This document shows, piece by piece, positions 6,768 through 15,255 of a DNA stretch of 29,317 nucleotides. The notes beneath the pieces are model-generated. The model searched no databases and was not told where the DNA came from. It saw nothing but the letters and a program-made list of their open reading frames with translations. Source of the DNA: Bacillota bacterium. GTDB taxonomy: Bacteria; Bacillota; Bacilli; Desulfuribacillales; Desulfuribacillaceae. Position numbers and translations under genes: made by a program. Numbering within the stretch: the stretch's first letter is position 1; the number at the start of each line of letters is the position of its first letter. The stretch is from NCBI GenBank assembly GCA_023388635.1, contig JAEWFW010000002.1, positions 1-29,317 on the forward strand. The letters run 5' to 3'.

Positions 6768-8975
6768 TTATACAAAAATTTTAGGAATCCGTATGCCGAC
6801 GCGGCTGAGTATTTCGTTGTTAATCGTGTTGTCTAAGCGGCTCCATTGATCGACAGATAGGGTGTTGCCCTGATCGTCACCGAATAATGTCACATTGTCA
6901 CCGGCGTGGATGTCATGGAGGTCGGTGATGTTGACGAGCAATTGATCCATACAGATGGCTCCAATAATTGAGGCGTACTGCCCGCGAATCAGCACTTGGC
7001 AGTTTTGACCGGACAGGCTGCGGGGGATACCGTCTGCATAGCCGATGCTGACTACAGCAATCGTCAGCGGCGTATCAGCGATAGCGTGCGTACCGTATCC
7101 GATCGTTTCGCCCGGTTGAATGTATTTTATTGACGCTATTTTGGCGTGTAGGCTCATGACGGGCAACAGATGGGCTTCGGTGACGGGCGTATGAGAACCG
7201 TCAGACAGCACTCCGTATAAAGCAATGCCCGGTCGTACCAAATCATAGGATAATTCCGGATAATTCAAAATTCCATAGCTGCCTTGCAAATGGGTTTTGC
7301 CAACTTGTATACCGTTGTCTCTGAGTGTTGAGAGGATGGTATCGAATGTGCGAATTTGCATTTTTGTGAACGCAATATCCTCATCTGCCAGGCTGTCAGA
7401 GCGCGACAAGTGGCTATAGGTGCCGGTGATTGTCAAACGGCGCTGCTTGTATATCGCGAGAATGTTCTCGATGTTTTCCGAACGTTCACCGTTGCGGTGC
7501 ATTCCCGTGTCAATTTTCACATGGGCGAGCACATTACCCGGTGTATGGCAGAGTGTTTGTGCATAAGCCAAGTCGACGACTGTCTGGGTCAGCCGATGGC
7601 GAATGAGAGATTGTTTGCAATGGACCGGTGTGTAGCCGAGAATGAGAATGTCTCCTCTAATTTTCTGTCGGCGCAATGCTATGGCTTCATCTAATGTTGC
7701 TACGGCAAAACGCTCAATCCCTAAATGTTGCAAATGTTTGGCGACACTAGCGGCTCCATGCCCATAGGCATCTGCTTTTACGACTGCCATGATTCCGCAA
7801 CTAGGAGGAATATGGCGCTGCAATTCAAGCAAATTGTGCGTCAGCCGGTCTTTAGAAATGACCGCATATGTACGCAAATTTTCCGGTGAGCTTTTTTTGC
7901 GTTGTATACGCTTGATACGAGTGAATAGCCATACGAGAACGACAGAAAAGCTGATCGAAAGACAGGCGACAACTAAGAAGTGGATCAGACTGTTTTCGAT
8001 AACGACCTCGGTGGTGCCCGTCAGTTTGCCGAGTCCACGGACGACAATAATCATTAGCGGGTGAAAAATATAAATCCATAGGCTCGTATCACGTAGGTAT
8101 GGAAAACTCTTTCCCTGTTTGCGAAGTAAGATCAGCAACAAAAATAGTATGGTTGGTGCAAGAAAGACTGTCATACTGTCGTGACGTGGCAAATCGTAAT
8201 GGTGTATAGCGATAGATTCGCAGATAAACGCGATCAAACTGCCGACGAATAGCAACCGATACCACTTCGTATGCGTACGTCGGTCTGCATCTGATTTGCT
8301 GTTTTGGTACGTAGCAATCCATGCTCCTAAAGCGATGAATAGAGGAGCAAAAAATAACCCGTTTCTCGTGTAATCGAAAAAGGAAAACAGTTGATTGTAA
8401 GCTGCGGCAAGCCATGGGATATTGGCAGTGATGCCGAAATAGCTGTCACCCAAGAGTCCGATTGCGTACAGGCAGGAGGTTGCTAAGATCACTGTTTTCA
8501 TCGGCAAGGTTCGAAGCAGCCGATAGACGATCCACGTTCCCAGTATCAATGCCGGCAAATACCACAGGTGATAAAAGGTCCCGTCAAAAATCACTGCTTT
8601 TAATAGTTTTAATAGAGAGTATACGGAGATACCCTCGGAGAAATCGCCTTTATACCAATTGATTGGCAGGTATAGCACTATAGAAAAAAGGTAGATCCAA
8701 GCGATTTTCTTTATATAACGGTACATGACCGTGATGGAGCTGTGATGTGGCTTATTTGGTATGACTGGCTTGCTCGGCATGTTCAGTTTGGAAAATAGAA
8801 AATAGCCTGCACAGATAAAAAAGAAGGGCACTGCCAGACGACCGGCTAAACGAGTGAGCGCGAAGTTACCGGCTTCACTGTAAGTCGTTAGGGGATCGGT
8901 GTGTATGGCGATGACTAATAATGCGGCGACGAATTTGCCGATGTCGATCCATGGGTATGATTGTTTCTGCCCCAT
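6768..8975 (-). CDS. vanT: VanT-type membrane-bound serine/alanine racemase
   Basis: A 735-residue two-domain protein. Residues 1-355 form an acyltransferase-3-like membrane domain with about ten helices (start WIDIGKFVAALLVIAIHTD). Residues about 368-735 form an alanine-racemase domain with the PLP lysine K400 in VVKADAYGHG and the second catalytic base Y627 in GYGTHA. This fusion is the hallmark of VanT, which supplies D-serine for D-Ala-D-Ser peptidoglycan precursors; the local pattern GSYGILNYPEL is also VanT-like as I recall it. It is the third gene of the van operon, 32 bp after vanXY, with GGAGG before ATG. Serine over alanine preference is inferred from context. Confidence 0.9.
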   Translation of the reverse strand: MGQKQSYPWIDIGKFVAALLVIAIHTDPLTTYSEAGNFALTRLAGRLAVPFFFICAGYFLFSKLNMPSKPVIPNKPHHSSITVMYRYIKKIAWIYLFSIVLYLPINWYKGDFSEGISVYSLLKLLKAVIFDGTFYHLWYLPALILGTWIVYRLLRTLPMKTVILATSCLYAIGLLGDSYFGITANIPWLAAAYNQLFSFFDYTRNGLFFAPLFIALGAWIATYQNSKSDADRRTHTKWYRLLFVGSLIAFICESIAIHHYDLPRHDSMTVFLAPTILFLLLILLRKQGKSFPYLRDTSLWIYIFHPLMIIVVRGLGKLTGTTEVVIENSLIHFLVVACLSISFSVVLVWLFTRIKRIQRKKSSPENLRTYAVISKDRLTHNLLELQRHIPPSCGIMAVVKADAYGHGAASVAKHLQHLGIERFAVATLDEAIALRRQKIRGDILILGYTPVHCKQSLIRHRLTQTVVDLAYAQTLCHTPGNVLAHVKIDTGMHRNGERSENIENILAIYKQRRLTITGTYSHLSRSDSLADEDIAFTKMQIRTFDTILSTLRDNGIQVGKTHLQGSYGILNYPELSYDLVRPGIALYGVLSDGSHTPVTEAHLLPVMSLHAKIASIKYIQPGETIGYGTHAIADTPLTIAVVSIGYADGIPRSLSGQNCQVLIRGQYASIIGAICMDQLLVNITDLHDIHAGDNVTLFGDDQGNTLSVDQWSRLDNTINNEILSRVGIRIPKIFV

Positions 8976-9007
8976 ATACTGTTGCCCTCCTTGGTTGAAT
9001 CATTTGC

Positions 9008-9793
9008 TTAATTGCTGTGAAAGACGGTGACGATGAAGCCGTCACAGTTGTTGCCGGATATCTGATAGTTTGTACCTTGAGGTAACGGTATTTCCGTCAC
9101 ATCGGCGGATGATTCGATATAATAAATTTCCGCCAGTCCTTGACGGCAGTAATGCCATAAGTGTTTTTGTTCGTATGTGTAGCTGCGAAGAAACTCCATG
9201 TATTCCTCTAAACAGAGATTGTTCTCTTCAATGATTTGGGCGTGGGGAATTCCGACGTAACGGAAATGCCACGGCTCTGCGGAGATGCCTGTTAGATATT
9301 GCTTGTTGTGCCGATATCGCTCAATGAACCCGAAGGAAGAAGCCAGTTGTTTAAATGTGTGGCAGATGCCTTGGTTTGGGAAAGATGGTCGGATAAAATC
9401 GACTGACTCTGTCTGTTCACTGAGATCGATTGCCAGACCTGTCTGGTGTTCGCTTTCCATCGGGCGTGCTACGTATTTCGCTGTGAAATCAGCTCCGTTT
9501 TCTTGCAGAGACGTGGAGTAGATTTGCCGCTGTTCTGCCACATCGCGGTAGCCGCTGACGGCAATTAATCGTTGCGTCGCTCCGATTGTATGCACGAGGC
9601 TCGTAAGCTGCCGGCAGCAATTTTGTTCGAGCAGGATTTCCTGACCTTCGTATAAACAGAAATCAGCAGATGACAGCGGCGACAAGGGTGTCCTTTGTAT
9701 TGAATGTTGGTGCAGAGGATGGTCGCGATTGACGAGAATCAAGTGTCCGTGATGGATATCTTTTTTTGTTTTTTTTATGACTGTTGTTATCAT
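9008..9793 (-). CDS. vanXY: VanXY-type D,D-dipeptidase/D,D-carboxypeptidase
   Basis: A 261-residue zinc peptidase of the VanY/VanXY family. It removes D-Ala-D-Ala dipeptide and terminal D-Ala from existing precursors so that only D-Ala-D-Ser ends remain. Seen: substrate arginine in SGYR (about 83), zinc ligands in SEHQTGLAIDL (His116, Asp123), catalytic Glu173 and zinc His176 in EPWHFRYVG. There is no signal peptide, as expected of the cytosolic VanXY enzymes. Length and the C-terminal extension (YQISGNNCDGFIVTVF) fit VanXY-G better than the about 190-residue VanXY-C. GGAGGG lies just before ATG. It starts 15 bp after the ligase gene. Confidence 0.92.
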   Translation of the reverse strand: MITTVIKKTKKDIHHGHLILVNRDHPLHQHSIQRTPLSPLSSADFCLYEGQEILLEQNCCRQLTSLVHTIGATQRLIAVSGYRDVAEQRQIYSTSLQENGADFTAKYVARPMESEHQTGLAIDLSEQTESVDFIRPSFPNQGICHTFKQLASSFGFIERYRHNKQYLTGISAEPWHFRYVGIPHAQIIEENNLCLEEYMEFLRSYTYEQKHLWHYCRQGLAEIYYIESSADVTEIPLPQGTNYQISGNNCDGFIVTVFHSN

Positions 9794-9808
9794 CTGTAAC
9801 CCTCCATA

Positions 9809-10888
9809 CTATAGGTTTGCAATTTGTTTTTCCAAAGCGAGTTGTAGTAGACGGTCGATGATGTCTGCATATGACAGCCCTAATGCCGAGAGCATTTTCG
9901 GATAACGGCTATTGGCGGTGAAGCCGGGAATCGTGTTGACTTCATTGAAGACGATCTCTCTTTCAGGAGTGACAAATAAGTCGACACGCGCCATTCCTTG
10001 GCAACCGAGAACGGTATAGATTTTTAATGCCGTGTTCTTGATTGCATCAGCCAACGGGTCGTCGATTCTGGCTGGCATATGGATTTTTGAAGTTTCCAGC
10101 GAATATTTTTCATGAAAATCAAAGAAGTCGCCTGTCAGTTCAATTTCATCTACTGCACCTATAACAGGGGAAGCGTTGCCCAGTAAGGCACAGCCGACTT
10201 CGAAGCCTTCAATCGATTGTTCGATGATCACTTGATCGTCATGCAGCCAGGCTTGTTCGATAGCCGGTATCAGATCCTGTTTGCGAAAAACTTTGGTAAT
10301 GCCGATCGACGAGCCAGACTTTACTGGTTTTACATACACGGGAAATGGCAGGTCGTCGAACTGGGGATCGGTAAATACGGTATGTTCGAGAGTAGGCTGC
10401 TGATGGCGCTCGATCAGTAGGGCGGCAGGAACTTGGATACCTGCCAATGCAACTAGTTGATGGGCTACGTGTTTGTCCATACAGATGGCAGATGCTTGCA
10501 GATCGCATCCGACGTAGGGAATTTGTGCATTTACCAATACGCCTTGAATCGTACCGTCTTCACCGTTTTTGCCATGCAATATCGGAAACGCCACATCAAT
10601 TCTTGTCAGATCGTAAGACGCGTTATGTAGTTCGGCCAGATATTTGCCGGTGGGCAGACATGTGAGTGCCGCCGGTACATTGCGCGGGTCTGCTTGCCAG
10701 GTGTTTTGGCGAATCGCATCGGTGTTACCAAAATATCGATACCAGACGCCTTGTTCCGATATTCCCACGAGTATCGGTTCGTATAGACAACGGTTCATAT
10801 GATCTATTACGGCAGCGGCAGATTGCAGAGATACGCTGTATTCATTGGAATTGCCGCCAAAAATTATTAGAACATGCTGTTTTCTCAT
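9809..10888 (-). CDS. vanG: VanG/VanC/VanE-type D-alanine--D-serine ligase
   Basis: A 359-residue ATP-grasp ligase of the D-Ala-D-X family. Seen: N-terminal IIFGGNSNEYSVSLQSA, a YVKPVKSGSSIGITKV ATP loop, EGFEVGCALLG, the omega-loop region FFDFHEKYSLETSKIHMPA, and EVNTIPGFTANSRYP. The HEKY..TSKI loop is of the VanC/E/G kind, unlike the loop of D-lactate ligases (VanA/B), and the following vanXY-vanT genes support D-Ala-D-Ser specificity. I chose ATG 10888 with AAAGGG upstream; an in-frame TTG six codons earlier is less well placed. It is the first gene of the operon, with a near-consensus promoter. Confidence 0.88.
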   Translation of the reverse strand: MRKQHVLIIFGGNSNEYSVSLQSAAAVIDHMNRCLYEPILVGISEQGVWYRYFGNTDAIRQNTWQADPRNVPAALTCLPTGKYLAELHNASYDLTRIDVAFPILHGKNGEDGTIQGVLVNAQIPYVGCDLQASAICMDKHVAHQLVALAGIQVPAALLIERHQQPTLEHTVFTDPQFDDLPFPVYVKPVKSGSSIGITKVFRKQDLIPAIEQAWLHDDQVIIEQSIEGFEVGCALLGNASPVIGAVDEIELTGDFFDFHEKYSLETSKIHMPARIDDPLADAIKNTALKIYTVLGCQGMARVDLFVTPEREIVFNEVNTIPGFTANSRYPKMLSALGLSYADIIDRLLQLALEKQIANL

Positions 10889-10968
10889 AAAAAGACACCC
10901 TTTCAATTATATTGGATGTTTGCATTGACTATGCATACTAGCCGCACTACTTTATATAGTACAGTTAA

Positions 10969-10997
10969 ATTATACCTAGCTATTTCATTTTTTGCAA
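10969..10997 (-). promoter_or_regulatory. Near-consensus promoter of van operon
   Basis: Minus-strand TTGCAA (10992-10997), exactly 17 bp, TATAAT (10969-10974), about 80 bp before the ligase start. A strong housekeeping-type promoter with no linked vanRS genes suggests constitutive or differently controlled expression. Between it and the gene is a partial palindrome, TACTATATAAAGTA. Confidence 0.65.
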
Positions 10998-11007
10998 GAC
11001 TGTTTTG

Positions 11008-11016
11008 TGGTATACT
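11008..11016 (+). promoter_or_regulatory. Extended -10 element, EamA transporter
   Basis: TGgTATACT (11008-11016) is a good extended -10 facing the transporter gene; no clear -35. It would give a leader of about 180 nt that contains the TTATGG repeats. Confidence 0.4.
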
Positions 11017-11049
11017 ATGCAGATATGTCAATGATTAAAAGATAAGCAA

Positions 11050-11197
11050 TTATGGAACATGGAATTATGGAATACTAATTGCAAAGATTGCTTATGGTAT
11101 AGGGTTATGGAATGCTCGCGAATATTTGTTTATGAATATGATTATGGAATGTATGTTTATGGTATAGGGTTATGGTATAGGGTTATGGTATTGGAGG
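11050..11197 (+). repeat. TTATGG repeat array, three tandem 13-bp units at the end
   Basis: TTATGG occurs at 11050, 11065, 11092, 11105, 11142, 11157, 11170 and 11183. The last three are exact tandem units of TTATGGTATAGGG (the final one TTATGGTATTGGAGG), and another full unit is at 11092-11104. The last copy supplies the Shine-Dalgarno GGAGG of the transporter gene. Tandem copies could expand or contract by slippage. Confidence 0.8.
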
Positions 11198-11208
11198 ATT
11201 TGGAATGA
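11107..11208 (+). CDS. Possible 33-aa leader peptide overlapping transporter start
   Basis: An open frame from the ATG in the second unit of the repeat array to a TGA that overlaps the transporter ATG as ATGA. The predicted peptide is rich in Tyr, Val and Met because it reads the repeats. Its own ribosome site is weak (AGGG only 2 bp before ATG), so translation is uncertain. If real, it would couple translation to the transporter gene. Confidence 0.25.
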   Translation: MECSRIFVYEYDYGMYVYGIGLWYRVMVLEDLE

Positions 11209-12158
11209 GATATATTGTTTTAGTATTCTTGGGAGCTACGAGTTATGGGATTTTATCGACGATTGTGAAGTTTGCTTATGGTGATGGTTATAGTTTGGGG
11301 GATGTTGTCGGGATTCAACTGCTGGTGGGATTCTTAATTACGAGCGGTTTTACGTTCTACATTAAAATGCGCAGAAAAATTAAAATACGCGGCAAATCTT
11401 CATTGGTATCTTCAGTTGACGAACATGATAAGCAGTATGTCGCACCGACATGGAAGCAAAGAGGAATCTTGATGGCGGCTGGATTGCCGATGGTAGTCAC
11501 GTCGTTTTCTTATTATGGGGCGCTTCAATATATATCGGCTTCGCTGGCGATTATTTTGTTGTTCCAGTTTACATGGATCAGTGTGTTGATTCAAATGATA
11601 CACAGACGCCAGCGGCCGCATAAAATTATTCTGCTGACGTTGTTCATATTGTTCGGTGGAACATTGTTGGCAGCAGGGATTGCTGAGCAGGGAGTAGGGC
11701 ATTTCCACTGGTGGGGTATCACTATGGGTCTGATTTCTGCCGTCTCCTATTCGCTGTTTATTTTTTTCAACGGGCAGGTTGTAACGACGGTATATCCGAT
11801 GTACCGGACGCAGTGGATGCTGACAGGGGCATTATTGGTAGCTTTTTTGATTTACCCGCCGAGTTTTCTGGTTGATGGACGGTTATGGGAAGGGCTGTTG
11901 TTTTACGGATGCTTGCTCGGCTTCTTTGGGTCGTTTATCCCTCCGGTTTTATTTGCCATAGGGGTACCGCAGATTGGTGGGGCTATGGCGGGGATTCTTG
12001 GTGCCGTGGAATTGCCGGTGGCGATGATCGCTTCGGCATGGATATTGTGTGAGCAAGTGAGTTTGCTGCAGTGGACGGGCGTTATCTGCATTCTTGCAGG
12101 GGTTGCATTGCCGGAGGGCTATCGCCAATTGAGAGTACGCAGGATGTTAAGGAATTGA
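11205..12158 (+). CDS. EamA-type DMT family transporter
   Basis: A 317-residue inner-membrane protein with about ten membrane helices in two EamA repeats (residues about 1-160 and 168-310). Seen: N-terminal YIVLVFLGATSYGILSTIVKFAY, a mid-protein WWGITMGLISAVSYSLFIFFNG that restarts the repeat, and a C-terminal WTGVICILAGVALPE. Family members export or import small metabolites such as amino acids; the substrate is not readable. A basic loop between helices 2 and 3 (KMRRKIKIRGK) is longer than usual. GGAGG precedes ATG. It is divergent from the van operon and its 3' end overlaps pdxT by 12 bp, with no terminator visible between them. Confidence 0.85.
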   Translation: MRYIVLVFLGATSYGILSTIVKFAYGDGYSLGDVVGIQLLVGFLITSGFTFYIKMRRKIKIRGKSSLVSSVDEHDKQYVAPTWKQRGILMAAGLPMVVTSFSYYGALQYISASLAIILLFQFTWISVLIQMIHRRQRPHKIILLTLFILFGGTLLAAGIAEQGVGHFHWWGITMGLISAVSYSLFIFFNGQVVTTVYPMYRTQWMLTGALLVAFLIYPPSFLVDGRLWEGLLFYGCLLGFFGSFIPPVLFAIGVPQIGGAMAGILGAVELPVAMIASAWILCEQVSLLQWTGVICILAGVALPEGYRQLRVRRMLRN

Positions 12159-12740
12159 CCTTTTACACGTGTCTTTGTTAGCTACCATGTTTAGAAAATA
12201 GTTGTGCACACGTATGTCATCGGTCAGTTCTGGATGAAAAGCAGTAGCCAGCATAGTATCTTGTCTTGCGGCGACAATCTTCCCATCTAATTCTGCTAAT
12301 ATATCTACATTGTCTCCGGCTGATATGATATAAGGTGCACGAATAAACACCATAGGTATCTGACCGATGCCTTTGCAATCTGCATACGTTTTAAAGCTTC
12401 CTAACTGGCGTCCGTAACCGTTTCTTTGCACGACTGTATCCATGCAGTCAATGTAGGCTTCAGTACCAGCAGAAATTTTTTTAGATAATAGAATTAGACC
12501 AGCGCAAGTGCCGAATACAGGCAGCCCTTTTTTGACCGCATTTTTTATAGGGTTTAGTAATTGAAGTTCTGTTAGTAATTTGCCAATAACTGTGCTTTCG
12601 CCGCCAGGTAAAATTAACCCGTCCAAATCATCAGTGAAATCTTTGTTTTGCCTAATTTCACAGCAGTCCACACCTAATCGGCGTAATAATTGAATATGTT
12701 CAATGAAGGCACCTTGCAGTGACAAAATACCAATTTTCAT
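12147..12740 (-). CDS. pdxT: PdxT, glutaminase subunit of PLP synthase
   Basis: A 197-residue class I glutamine amidotransferase. It frees ammonia from glutamine and passes it to PdxS for pyridoxal 5'-phosphate synthesis. Seen: N-terminal IGILSLQGAFIEH, LPGGEST, the nucleophile Cys79 in GTCAGL, and His169/Glu171 in FHPEL, so the triad is complete. The length is normal. It starts inside the last 4 bp of pdxS, showing translational coupling, and ends overlapping the convergent transporter gene. Confidence 0.97.
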   Translation of the reverse strand: MKIGILSLQGAFIEHIQLLRRLGVDCCEIRQNKDFTDDLDGLILPGGESTVIGKLLTELQLLNPIKNAVKKGLPVFGTCAGLILLSKKISAGTEAYIDCMDTVVQRNGYGRQLGSFKTYADCKGIGQIPMVFIRAPYIISAGDNVDILAELDGKIVAARQDTMLATAFHPELTDDIRVHNYFLNMVANKDTCKRSIP

Positions 12741-13612
12741 ATTCCGCGTTCCGCCATCAACAATTCGATTTCTTGTTCGTTGATTCCGACCATTGCTTCG
12801 CCGAGGTTCTCCGAAAGCTTGGCAATTAACGGTGCGTCTGTATAGTTAGTAACTGCCTGTACGATAGCGGCTGCACGTTTTTCAGGATTGCCAGATTTGA
12901 ATATTCCCGATCCGACAAAGACCCCCTCGGCACCAAGCTGCATCATTAATGCCGCGTCAGCAGGAGTCGCTATACCGCCCGCCGCAAAATTAACGACCGG
13001 AAGCTTTCCATTTTCATGTACGTATTTTACTAACTCATATGGAACAGCCAGTTCTTTTGCGACGACATATAATTCGTCTTGTTGTTTTGCGACAATGGAA
13101 CGAATGTCACTAGTGATTTTTCGCATATGTCGCACAGCTTGTATAATATCTCCTGTACCAGGTTCGCCTTTCGTACGGATCATAGATGCGCCTTCGTTTA
13201 TGCGACGTAGAGCTTCGCTCAAGTTTTTTGCTCCGCAAACAAAAGGTACATTAAATTGGTTTTTATCAATGTGATAAACATCATCTGCCGGGGATAAGAC
13301 TTCACTTTCATCGATGAAATCAATTTCGATCGCTTGTAGAATTTGTGCTTCCGCAAAATGTCCGATACGGACTTTGGCCATAACAGGAATCGATACGGCT
13401 TTTTGAATACTTTGAATCATAGAAGGGTCGCTCATTCGGGAGACGCCGCCTGCTGTCCGGATATCGGCTGGAATGCGTTCTAACGCCATGACCGCGCAAG
13501 CACCGGAAGCTTCAGCTATTTTTGCTTGCTCCGGCGTAGTTACATCCATTATGACTCCGCCTTTTAGCATCTGAGCTAGATGTTTGTTTAATTCATATCG
13601 TTTCTGTTCCAT
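12737..13612 (-). CDS. pdxS: PdxS, pyridoxal 5'-phosphate synthase lyase subunit
   Basis: A 291-residue (beta/alpha)8 enzyme that makes PLP directly from ribose 5-phosphate, glyceraldehyde 3-phosphate and ammonia (deoxyxylulose-independent route). Seen: Asp23 in GVIMDV, the first Schiff-base lysine K80 in VMAKVRIGH, the second, K148, in RTKGEPGTG, and phosphate loops NFAAGGIATP and VFVGSGIF. Standard length; GGAGG before ATG. It is the first gene of pdxST. No pdxR-like MocR regulator is in the window. Its product would serve the aminotransferase and racemase encoded nearby, among many other enzymes. Confidence 0.98.
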   Translation of the reverse strand: MEQKRYELNKHLAQMLKGGVIMDVTTPEQAKIAEASGACAVMALERIPADIRTAGGVSRMSDPSMIQSIQKAVSIPVMAKVRIGHFAEAQILQAIEIDFIDESEVLSPADDVYHIDKNQFNVPFVCGAKNLSEALRRINEGASMIRTKGEPGTGDIIQAVRHMRKITSDIRSIVAKQQDELYVVAKELAVPYELVKYVHENGKLPVVNFAAGGIATPADAALMMQLGAEGVFVGSGIFKSGNPEKRAAAIVQAVTNYTDAPLIAKLSENLGEAMVGINEQEIELLMAERGI

Positions 13613-13757
13613 TTAAAAAACCTCCGCTATTTAACAATAGTATGTGATTATGTGTGATATATTATATGATATCTGTCATATATTAAATAGTCAGTTGTTT
13701 AAATTTCGACAAGTACAGTTTTGAAGAATTTGATTCGAGAAACAAATGAACTAATAG

Positions 13758-13805
13758 AGAGTATCGTGTCTCAGGCAGAAATACGCCTCACAGATGTGAT
13801 ACTCT
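13758..13805. terminator. Hairpin between slipin and pdxS
   Basis: AGAGTATC/GATACTCT (8 bp) with an inner AGGC/GCCT stem. The T-rich run follows on the plus strand, where no gene precedes it; on the minus strand, the direction of both neighbours, only a weak run follows. It may still end slipin transcripts or shape the pdxS leader. Confidence 0.45.
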
Positions 13806-13823
13806 TTGTTTTATTGCTATTTT

Positions 13824-14930
13824 TTATTGAACTTTTATACTTATTAGTTTTTCCAATTGTTCAAGTACACCACCGGCTCCCGAAAGTGATATGGTTCCAA
13901 CACGATCGCAGATGCGTTCTAGGTACTCCAATTCTTTCAACTTATAGAGTGTCTGATTTTCGTCCATCAACTTTGCTGTGTTTAGCAAGCTGCGTGTCGA
14001 AGCGACTTCTTCTCTGCGGGAAATGACGTTGGCTTGGGCTGTTTTTTCGGCAACTAAGACAGTGTTCATAATGTCGCGTATTTCACCGGGTAAAATAATA
14101 TCTTTGATGCCGGCGAAAGAGAACTCTACATAAAATTCCGGTTGACGAATGCGCAGTAATTCCAATATCAGGTGCCCGATTTCGTCTTTTTGCTCTAAGA
14201 GTTGATCGAGGCGGAGTTTACCGACATATTCGCGTACAGCCATTTGTACATATGTATATAGCTGTGCTGTGAGATTACTGATTTTCTCCGTCAGTGCCAC
14301 GGCATCGGTGATGCGGTAGTTGCAAGTGACGTTGAGCCGGATACCGACTTTGTCTGCGGTAAGGATTTCTTGACCGGCAATATCTAGTTGTTGTACTTTT
14401 AAATCAAAGAGTTTGTGCGTCACCTTTGTCTGGTAGTTCCAGTAGTAATAGGTACCGCTGGTCAATTGTTTTTGCAGGATATTGTCATAGTATAGCAAGG
14501 CGACTTCGCCGTTTTGCACATCGATTTTGTGGTAGAGCTTGCCTGGGACATATGCCATTAAATATGTTGGGACGCTATCGCCGACTTCCGGTTGTGTGAT
14601 ATTGATTAGTGTAAATGTATGTTTCTGGTGGATGTTCCAGAAGACATGTTCATTTTGCAACAGGACATTTTCAAACATGCCGTCAATGTAATGCAGTGCA
14701 ATCGAATCGTCGGGTATTTGCACGCGGACGGTGGATTTTGCAAATGTCTCGTCTTGCATGAGAATTTGTAAAGGAATCTCTTTCGTATCGACGAGTCCGG
14801 CTGTATTGATGATTTCTACTTGATAGCCGAGAATTTGTGGGAAGCGGTATTTCCCGGCGCCTAGTAGTTTTTGAAAGCGTCCGTTTTTAATTAAATAGCC
14901 ATATTGATTTTCATAAATTGTATATTTCAT
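13824..14930 (-). CDS. Slipin / SPFH-domain (band 7, stomatin-like) protein
   Basis: A 368-residue SPFH-family protein. Such proteins form ring- or cage-like oligomers, usually at membranes. Seen: N-terminal YGYLIKNGRFQKLLGAGKY; the central SPFH region about residues 170-290 (LTADKVGIRLNVTCNYRITD, then ALTEKISNLTAQLYTYVQMAVREYVG split over two helices); and a helical tail with EKTAQANVISRREEVASTR, a typical coiled-coil repeat. There is no clear N-terminal membrane anchor, unlike classical slipins. Start at ATG 14930, with GAGAGGAG upstream; 19 codons further up remain open but lack a ribosome site. It is downstream of rtcB and the structured RNA segment, a neighbourhood seen in other genomes as far as I know. 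Confidence 0.87.
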   Translation of the reverse strand: MKYTIYENQYGYLIKNGRFQKLLGAGKYRFPQILGYQVEIINTAGLVDTKEIPLQILMQDETFAKSTVRVQIPDDSIALHYIDGMFENVLLQNEHVFWNIHQKHTFTLINITQPEVGDSVPTYLMAYVPGKLYHKIDVQNGEVALLYYDNILQKQLTSGTYYYWNYQTKVTHKLFDLKVQQLDIAGQEILTADKVGIRLNVTCNYRITDAVALTEKISNLTAQLYTYVQMAVREYVGKLRLDQLLEQKDEIGHLILELLRIRQPEFYVEFSFAGIKDIILPGEIRDIMNTVLVAEKTAQANVISRREEVASTRSLLNTAKLMDENQTLYKLKELEYLERICDRVGTISLSGAGGVLEQLEKLISIKVQ

Positions 14931-15021
14931 AGAAAAGCTCCTCTCATTCTCTCTAATAGTTTGTGACTGAAATATGTCTGCATCCACGCTGTTTCGGCGG
15001 GACGTCAGTTGAGTATTTGTA

Positions 15022-15242
15022 CCGGAACTTCGTAGGAATTAGCAGTACCGAAGTACGTATTCCTAGGGAAGTCGGAGCCAATACGGTATCCCCGATGTCG
15101 CAGAGCAGTGACGCGTTTGCCCTTGGTCGAGCGTGTTCTCATATTTCCGAATGGTTTGCCGATCTGGCTGGCAAAGGTTCGGTTGGTAGGTCTCGCTGAC
15201 GCGGGCGGGATGCAGAGGATATTCCAGACATTACTAATCTGC
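15022..15242 (-). ncRNA. Structured RNA segment between tRNA mimic and slipin
   Basis: A G+C-richer, non-coding stretch with several stable minus-strand stems. (a) 15027-15072: ACTTC/GAAGT, TAGGAAT/ATTCCTA and GTAC/GTAC capped by a C(UUCG)G tetraloop on the minus strand. (b) 15147-15182: CCGAA/TTCGG around TTTGCC/GGCAAA. (c) 15212-15242: GCAGA/TCTGC around GGA/TCC. A further stem, CGGAG/CCCCG (15073-15094), competes with the base of (a). The UUCG loop points to minus-strand transcription, in line with both flanking genes. It could be the 3' part of the tRNA-mimic RNA, a separate RNA, or a long slipin leader. Ends are unknown. Confidence 0.55.
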
Positions 15243-15255
15243 GGAGTTGCACCAC

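Noticed and set aside
12147..12158. 12-bp convergent overlap of the EamA and pdxT genes as a possible frameshift or assembly error
   Set aside because: Both proteins have normal C-termini and lengths; tight convergent overlap is common.
13721..14026. Plus-strand frame of 101 codons with a hydrophobic stretch
   Set aside because: Hydrophobicity comes from the T-rich run beyond a hairpin; most of it is antisense to slipin and there is no good ribosome site.
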